A stretch of DNA of 9,647 nt from Candidatus Bathyarchaeota archaeon (GTDB lineage: Archaea; Thermoproteota; Bathyarchaeia; Bathyarchaeales; Bathyarchaeaceae): positions 1 through 9,647 of the forward strand of contig JAOUJL010000044.1 in the NCBI GenBank assembly GCA_029883255.1, in the 5' to 3' direction. A model generated the notes under the pieces. It ran no database searches and had not been told where the DNA came from. It worked only from the letters and a program-made list of their open reading frames with translations. Position numbers and translations under genes: made by a program. Positions 7,063 to 9,647 of the stretch are shown in pieces (the first letter of the stretch is position 1; every line of letters starts with the position of its first letter).

Positions 7063-7230
7063 CTAAGAGGCTGCTTCTCTTTCAAACAGCAAGTAATGAT
7101 TGGCATCTGCTCCAATACTTACTTGAGTGCAAGAATACGTATGTAGACGCCAGCCATTCTTTTGCCATTCCTCAATTGTTTTGCCGATATCTTCGTGTTT
7201 CTTCACCTTGACGCATTCCCATTCTTTCAA
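7063..7230 (-). CDS. Small DUF4177-like protein (55 aa), TTG start
   Basis: A short gene beginning at TTG 7230. An in-frame stop at 7237-7239 excludes any earlier start, and the next start-like codon would remove the conserved N-terminus. GGTGAG (7236-7241) lies 5 bases ahead, which decides the start. The protein opens KEWECVKVKK, has EEWQKNGWRLHTYS near residues 20-33, and ends NHYLLFERE (44-52). That is the layout of DUF4177-type small proteins: an initial WE-x-V strand, a helix ending in GW-x-L, and a final Y-x-x-F-x-R strand. No function is established for that group. It begins 1 base after the stop of the 62-aa gene, so translation is likely coupled. The family assignment is from pattern memory and needs a profile search; that it is a coding gene is better supported. 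Confidence 0.72.
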   Translation of the reverse strand: MKEWECVKVKKHEDIGKTIEEWQKNGWRLHTYSCTQVSIGADANHYLLFEREAAS

Positions 7231-7231
7231 T

Positions 7232-7420
7232 TTAACTCACCTTTTCAACAATCAAAAGAAAGTCCAAGCTTGCGCCCATTCCCCCGGGGGTAAACTTGGG
7301 AGTAACGTTTGGGATAATTGTTACGACTTCGCCCTCCAAGCTGTTCAGGAATTGCTCTAATTTGCTCTGGTCTGCTGTCATTTTGATGTCGAATCTGTGA
7401 ACTCGGTATCTTGCTTTCAT
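7232..7420 (-). CDS. Small conserved-looking protein of unknown function (62 aa), first gene of the ABC operon
   Basis: The protein begins MKARYRVHRFDIKMTADQ, continues with LEQFLNSLEGEVVTIIPNVTP (residues 21-41), and ends in the strand LDFLLIVEKVS. The pattern is strand, helix, strand, loop, strand. I recall similar short hypothetical proteins in archaeal and bacterial genomes with the same VHRF...LEQFLN.LEGEVV..IPNVT...DFLLIVEK core, but with no assigned function. There is no signal peptide or membrane helix. The Gly/Pro loop KFTPGGMGAS (42-51) may be flexible. ATG 7420 has GGTGA 4 bases ahead. It is the first gene after the divergent promoter region and precedes the 55-aa gene by a single base. 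A link to the ABC transporter is inferred from the operon alone. Confidence 0.78.
   Translation of the reverse strand: MKARYRVHRFDIKMTADQSKLEQFLNSLEGEVVTIIPNVTPKFTPGGMGASLDFLLIVEKVS
7236..7241 (-). promoter_or_regulatory. Ribosome binding site that sets the TTG start of the 55-aa gene
   Basis: GGTGAG on the minus strand lies inside the last codons of the 62-aa gene, with 5 bases to TTG 7230. It explains initiation at a rare start codon, probably by ribosomes finishing the gene before it. Confidence 0.65.
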
Positions 7421-7441
7421 TCTTTCACCTTCTGTAGCGCC

Positions 7442-7462
7442 TTAGAATAATGAGTTTTCTAA
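7442..7462. repeat. Inverted repeat TTAGAA-N9-TTCTAA, operator candidate
   Basis: Perfect 6-base half-sites at 7442-7447 and 7457-7462 lie in the short gap between the regulator and the divergent small-protein/ABC operon. One arm overlaps the candidate TATA box of the operon (7460-7467), where a bound winged-helix dimer would block or alter initiation. The half-sites are short and A/T-rich, so chance occurrence is possible. Confidence 0.4.
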
Positions 7463-7467
7463 TAAAG
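7460..7467 (-). promoter_or_regulatory. Candidate TATA box of the small-protein/ABC operon
   Basis: CTTTATTA on the minus strand. A start about 25 bases downstream, near 7437, would give a leader of about 17 bases that still contains the GGTGA ribosome site of the 62-aa gene. Confidence 0.4.
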
Positions 7468-7489
7468 CGTCCGCAAGAAGAATGTAGGA

Positions 7490-7499
7490 ATATTAATAT
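7490..7499 (+). promoter_or_regulatory. Candidate TATA box of the regulator gene
   Basis: ATATTAATAT, itself a 10-base palindrome, is followed about 25 bases later by a predicted transcription start near 7520 and then by the AGGTG ribosome site at 7531. The spacing fits an archaeal promoter with a short leader. The palindrome could also be a binding site. Confidence 0.4.
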
Positions 7500-7530
7500 C
7501 AACTAGGGAAAGTTAAGATTGATTATTAGC

Positions 7531-7535
7531 AGGTG
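7531..7535 (+). promoter_or_regulatory. Ribosome binding site that favours the TTG start of the regulator
   Basis: AGGTG, 6 bases before TTG 7542. The alternative GTG at 7533 lies within this site and has no ribosome site of its own, so TTG 7542 is the better-supported start unless the mRNA is leaderless. Confidence 0.5.
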
Positions 7536-7541
7536 CTCAGG

Positions 7542-8381
7542 TTGGAGAATCTTTGCGACCTACTGTTCGAGCTTTCAAACGAAGACCGGCTTAGAATCCT
7601 CCACCAACTAAACAAGAAGGCAATGAATGTTACGAACCTCTCAAAGGCATTAGGTCTCACCACACAGGAATCCAGCCGACACCTTTCCCGACTAGGCGAA
7701 GTAGGGTTGACCAAGAAGGACGTTAACGGCCTCCATCACATCAGCCCATATGGAAAACTGATTCTAAAACAGCTTCCGGGATTGAAATTCACATCACAGC
7801 ATAGGGACTACTTCACCACCCACTCTCTAGAGCATCTCCCCATAGAATTCGTGAACCGACTAGGCGCCCTAGCAGACAGCACATATACAGATGATATCAT
7901 GGTAGCCTTTCACAACACGGAGACGATGATACAGGAGGCAAAGGAATACATCTGGGTGATCACCGACCAATACATCATGAGCACCATTCCCCTATTCAGT
8001 AAAGCGTTTGAACGAAGGGTAAAGGTAAAAACCATCGACCCTAAACGCTGGGTTCCTCCCCCCAAACTGAAAGAAGGGATACGTGCTGAGGACGCACAGG
8101 CTGTATGGCAGGCAAGGACTACTGGGTTTATAAAGGAGAAAATGCTGGAGCGGCTTGACATATATCTATACATGTCTGAAAAAGAGGTGGCCACTTTAGC
8201 CTTCCCAACTCTCGACGGAAAATTCGACTATCTCGGGTTCACCTCTACAGATGAACGAGTGCACAAATGGTGCAGTGACCTATTCCAGCACTACTGGGAA
8301 AGAGCTGAAATAAAAAAAGAATTCGTTCTCATCCCCAGAGAGAAAACCAGCCAAAAAAACTTTCGCAGAAAAGTTAGCTAA
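7542..8381 (+). CDS. Winged-helix transcriptional regulator with FilR1/DUF1724-like sensor domain
   Basis: A 279-aa cytoplasmic DNA-binding protein. Residues 5-78 form an ArsR-like winged helix: LLFELSNEDRLRILHQL is the first helix pair, TQESSRHLSRLGEVGLT the recognition helix, and DVNGLHHISPYGKLIL the wing. Residues from about 115 to 270 resemble the ligand-sensing domain of the archaeal FilR1 (DUF1724) and TrmB-like group, with EAKEYIWVITDQYI, RRVKVKTIDP and the closing GFTSTDERVHKWCSDLFQHYWERA. The C-terminus is basic. The start is TTG 7542; GTG 7533 would add 3 residues, and an in-frame stop at 7527 excludes anything longer. It is divergent from the small-protein/ABC operon across about 120 bases with a candidate operator, so it probably controls that operon and perhaps itself. 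The ligand is unknown. Confidence 0.87.
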   Translation: MENLCDLLFELSNEDRLRILHQLNKKAMNVTNLSKALGLTTQESSRHLSRLGEVGLTKKDVNGLHHISPYGKLILKQLPGLKFTSQHRDYFTTHSLEHLPIEFVNRLGALADSTYTDDIMVAFHNTETMIQEAKEYIWVITDQYIMSTIPLFSKAFERRVKVKTIDPKRWVPPPKLKEGIRAEDAQAVWQARTTGFIKEKMLERLDIYLYMSEKEVATLAFPTLDGKFDYLGFTSTDERVHKWCSDLFQHYWERAEIKKEFVLIPREKTSQKNFRRKVS

Positions 8382-8447
8382 AAGCATAAGACAGTTCTTG
8401 AACCATGAATATACGTTAGGGTAACCGAGGCAAACAGAAGTTCTACG

Positions 8448-9578
8448 GTGACAAGCAATTTGAAAATGGGCTTCATCGTAAACCCCATCGCTGGCATGGG
8501 TGGCAAAGTAGGATTAAAAGGAACAGACGGTGTCTCGAAAAAAGCTGTCGCAATGGGTGCGGAACCAATAGCACCTGCAAGAGCAGTTGAATTCCTAAAA
8601 AGATTGAAAGAACTTCATGCTAAACCACCTATTGAAGTTTTGACATGCCCCAGCATAATGGGCGAAGCCGAGGCAAAATCCACCAGGTTTTCAGCCGAAG
8701 TGATTAGGATGTCTCTGGAATTCGAGACCACAGCGAAGGACACAAAACTAGCCGTCAAACTGATGCTCGCGTCAAAAGTTGACCTAATAGTCTTCGTTGG
8801 AGGAGACGGAACAGCAAGAGACATCTTAGACGCGATGAAAGGCTTAAGCGAAACGCCCGTGCTTGGAGTTCCCTCAGGCGTCAAGATGTACAGCGGCATA
8901 TTCGCCGTGAATCCTTTGGACGCGGCAGAAATTGTTGAAGCCTTCGCCAAAGAAACGACTGAGATGATGGATTTTGAAATAATCGACGTAGACGAAACCG
9001 CCGTTCGAAGCGACCGCTTTTCAATGAGGCTATATGGACTTCTGAAAGGACCCTTTGTACCCATGCGCATACAAGGAAGCAAACAAATCAGCCCAGAGAC
9101 AACGGATGAACAGGAAAACCAGACGGCAGTGGCAAGGTTCATAATGGAAGAGATGACTCCGAAGGGAACCTACATCCTCGGTCCAGGCACAACAATCAAA
9201 CGCCTCGCAGACTTACTCGGCATAGAAAAAACCATACTCGGCATAGACGTCTACAAGAACGGAACCGTGATAAAAGACGTAAACGAAAAGAAAATACTGC
9301 AGGAAATTAAAGACTGGCAAAACACATGGATAGTACTCTCACCCATAGGTCGTCAAGGCATGCTACTTGGACGTGGGAACCAGCAGATAAGCCCCGAAAT
9401 CATAAAAAGAGTTGGAAAAGATAAAATCATAGTCGGAGCGACCAAAAGTAAAATCCGAGGCATCGAAGGAGGTATATTACGAGTCGACACCGGTAATGTG
9501 GAAGTTGACGCTTCACTCAGGGGCTACATAAAGGTCGCAACTGACTACAGAGAATGGAGACTAATGCGAGTACAATAG
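8448..9578 (+). CDS. ATP-NAD kinase-like protein (COG3199 type)
   Basis: A 376-aa protein of the archaeal NAD kinase/AcoX-like group, longer than ordinary NAD kinases of about 250-300 aa. It likely phosphorylates NAD to NADP or a related substrate in the cytoplasm. Seen: NPIAGMGGKVGLKGTDG (12-28), the diacylglycerol-kinase-fold nucleotide motif GGDGT (118-122), GVPSGVKMYSGIFA (140-153), YILGPGTTIKRLADLLG (242-258) and LSPIGRQGMLLGRGNQQISP (297-316), all characteristic of this group. The start is uncertain. GTG 8448 gives the longest form but lacks a ribosome site; TTG 8460 has GGTGA 8 bases ahead; ATG 8466 would start right at MGFIVNP. It lies 66 bases after the regulator on the same strand and may be co-transcribed, although AATATA at 8408-8413 could be its own weak TATA box. 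Confidence 0.87.
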   Translation: MTSNLKMGFIVNPIAGMGGKVGLKGTDGVSKKAVAMGAEPIAPARAVEFLKRLKELHAKPPIEVLTCPSIMGEAEAKSTRFSAEVIRMSLEFETTAKDTKLAVKLMLASKVDLIVFVGGDGTARDILDAMKGLSETPVLGVPSGVKMYSGIFAVNPLDAAEIVEAFAKETTEMMDFEIIDVDETAVRSDRFSMRLYGLLKGPFVPMRIQGSKQISPETTDEQENQTAVARFIMEEMTPKGTYILGPGTTIKRLADLLGIEKTILGIDVYKNGTVIKDVNEKKILQEIKDWQNTWIVLSPIGRQGMLLGRGNQQISPEIIKRVGKDKIIVGATKSKIRGIEGGILRVDTGNVEVDASLRGYIKVATDYREWRLMRVQ

Positions 9579-9605
9579 TTTATGAGAGGTTAAACTAAGC
9601 AGAAG

Positions 9606-9614
9606 TATTTTAAA
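9606..9614 (+). promoter_or_regulatory. Possible TATA box for a gene beyond the window
   Basis: TATTTTAAA, 28 bases after the NAD-kinase-like stop. It could drive a gene starting outside the window. Nothing else in the final 69 bases can be assigned. Confidence 0.2.
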
Positions 9615-9647
9615 CCATACATGATGCTCGGAAAAGCAAGAAAGTTC

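Noticed and set aside
8615..9142. 175-codon minus-strand open frame opposite the NAD-kinase-like gene
   Set aside because: Ser-rich shadow with no ribosome site; the plus-strand frame holds GGDGT and the other family motifs.
9621..9647. Possible gene start ATGATG at the right edge
   Set aside because: Only 9 codons are visible, there is no ribosome site, and it lies too close to the TATA-like box to be a normal start.
1..9647. CRISPR array, tRNA/rRNA gene or mobile element
   Set aside because: No regularly spaced repeats, no cloverleaf or rRNA-like stretch, and no transposase or integrase motifs were found on either strand.

Overview
The window reads as a piece of an archaeal chromosome. 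The signs are a FilR1/DUF1724-type winged-helix regulator, an archaeal COG3199-type ATP-NAD kinase-like protein, a ferredoxin-linked 2-oxoacid oxidoreductase of the VorB/Kor type, A/T-rich TATA-like boxes instead of -35/-10 pairs, and many starts preceded by GGTGA. A Bathyarchaeia-like, peptide- or amino-acid-fermenting archaeon is my best guess. That placement is inference from gene content; no marker gene is present.

Layout. (A) 1-1723, plus strand: the tail of the alpha subunit, then complete beta and gamma subunits of a 2-oxoacid:ferredoxin oxidoreductase. (B) 1736-4077, minus strand: L-threonine 3-dehydrogenase followed by 2-amino-3-ketobutyrate CoA ligase, converging on block A with only 12 bases between stop codons. 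(C) 4078-4442: a 365-base gap without a supported gene. (D) 4443-7420, minus strand: a compact five-gene operon of three very small proteins (62, 55 and 75 aa), an ABC ATPase and a 12-helix ABC-2-type permease. The 55-aa gene starts with TTG and is easy to miss. (E) 7421-7541: a divergent promoter region with two TATA-like boxes and an inverted repeat. (F) 7542-9578, plus strand: the winged-helix regulator and the NAD-kinase-like gene.

How the parts fit. Blocks A and B both serve amino-acid breakdown. TDH and KBL convert threonine to glycine and acetyl-CoA. The oxidoreductase takes a 2-oxoacid, probably from transaminated branched-chain amino acids or 2-oxoglutarate, to an acyl-CoA and reduced ferredoxin. 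Blocks D to F look like a regulated export system: a sensor-type repressor or activator is divergent from a transporter operon headed by small proteins of unknown function, and an operator-like repeat overlaps the operon promoter.

The points most worth a second look are the small-protein/ABC cassette with its divergent regulator and two departures from the usual TDH sequence: an Asp in place of the first structural-zinc Cys, and a Gly-Gly-Gly-Arg loop where NAD-dependent relatives carry an acidic residue. No tRNA, rRNA, CRISPR array, insertion sequence or phage gene was seen.
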